From contig JABAQU010000013.1 in the NCBI GenBank assembly GCA_019187185.1, positions 1 through 60,927 of the forward strand: a stretch of 60,927 nucleotides of DNA, read 5' to 3'. Under the pieces are notes generated by a model. It was not told the origin of the DNA. It saw only the letters and a program-made list of their open reading frames with translations, and made no database searches. Below, piece by piece: positions 60,841 through 60,927 of this stretch; position 1 is the stretch's first letter; each line of letters starts with the position of its first letter. Source of the DNA: Steroidobacteraceae bacterium. Its GTDB lineage: Bacteria; Pseudomonadota; Gammaproteobacteria; Steroidobacterales; Steroidobacteraceae. The position numbers and the translations under genes were made by a program.

Positions 60841-60927
60841 ATGATGGTGAATGGTTCGGCGATCACGGACTCGGGCGCTCCAATGGGCGGAAGTAACATT
60901 CGGCGGCACTTTTCGCGCCGCTCGATC
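60841..60927 (+). CDS. Possible start of a further gene, cut by the window edge
   Basis: An open frame of 29 codons starts ATGATG after GGGAG and runs to the edge without a stop (MMVNGSAITDSGAPMGGSN...). The product cannot be identified from this fragment. It is supported only by the ribosome binding site and position 36 bases after the binding-protein gene. Confidence 0.35.
   Translation, partial: MMVNGSAITDSGAPMGGSNIRRHFSRRSI

Overview
The window is about 61 kb of dense, high-GC DNA (visibly about two thirds G+C) with back-to-back genes, four-base stop/start overlaps and many GTG starts. Gene content (FadD/TesA/YbbAP order as in enterobacteria, OxyR-AhpC-AhpD, FeoAB with a small Cys-rich companion, HiPIP, TonB-dependent receptors, DUF6502 proteins, LytS/LytTR pair) points to an aerobic gammaproteobacterium. 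Steroidobacterales, Nevskiales or Xanthomonadales relatives fit best. This is an inference from family content, not a taxonomic search. No rRNA, tRNA, CRISPR array, transposase or integrase was recognised.

Layout. 1-270 is the 3' end of a gene encoding NGIIGSGQ octapeptide repeats. 634-2239 holds two overlapping DUF6502-type genes of clearly lower GC. 2202-11710 is mostly lipid and envelope housekeeping: fadD, tesA, ybbA-ybbP, a membrane metallophosphoesterase, an anti-sigma-like membrane protein and a DUF4139 protein. 11827-15986 is a two-gene RND efflux pair. 16238-20736 pairs a TonB-dependent receptor with a TPR-sulfotransferase. 20844-29858 begins with an amidohydrolase lipoprotein, followed by a tightly coupled set: Rieske oxygenase, two FAD oxidoreductases, a GcvT-like folate protein and an S9 peptidase. 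29836-33362 has a LytTR response regulator, its LytS-type kinase and a degenerate EAL protein. 33497-38378 carries two aldo/keto reductases, a LysR regulator and an acyl-CoA dehydrogenase. 38338-41403 is one very large protein fusing an LCAT/PGAP1-like lipase, an M17-N/macro-like middle domain and a CHAT caspase-like protease. 41413-45855 has an EamA transporter, the oxyR/ahpC/ahpD peroxide defence locus, a Nudix hydrolase and a D-2-hydroxyacid dehydrogenase. 45866-52065 is a complete TetR-OMF-MFP-RND efflux operon. 52200-60804 is an iron/metal region: haem-type TonB receptor under a Fur-box-like site, feoA, feoB, a DUF6587-like protein, dmeF, an amidohydrolase, HiPIP and a BtuF-like binding protein. 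A further gene probably begins at 60841.

Most interesting points. (1) The lipase-CHAT fusion at 38338-41403 has both catalytic centres apparently intact and is the best candidate for an undescribed effector or defence-like enzyme. (2) A perfect 36-bp inverted repeat (25469-25551) sits in frame inside an FAD oxidoreductase gene. (3) The Rieske/FAD/FAD/GcvT set reads like an oxidative demethylation pathway with capture of C1 units on folate. (4) The low-GC DUF6502 gene pair. (5) The octapeptide repeat gene, whose only unit-to-unit differences across ten full units are synonymous.
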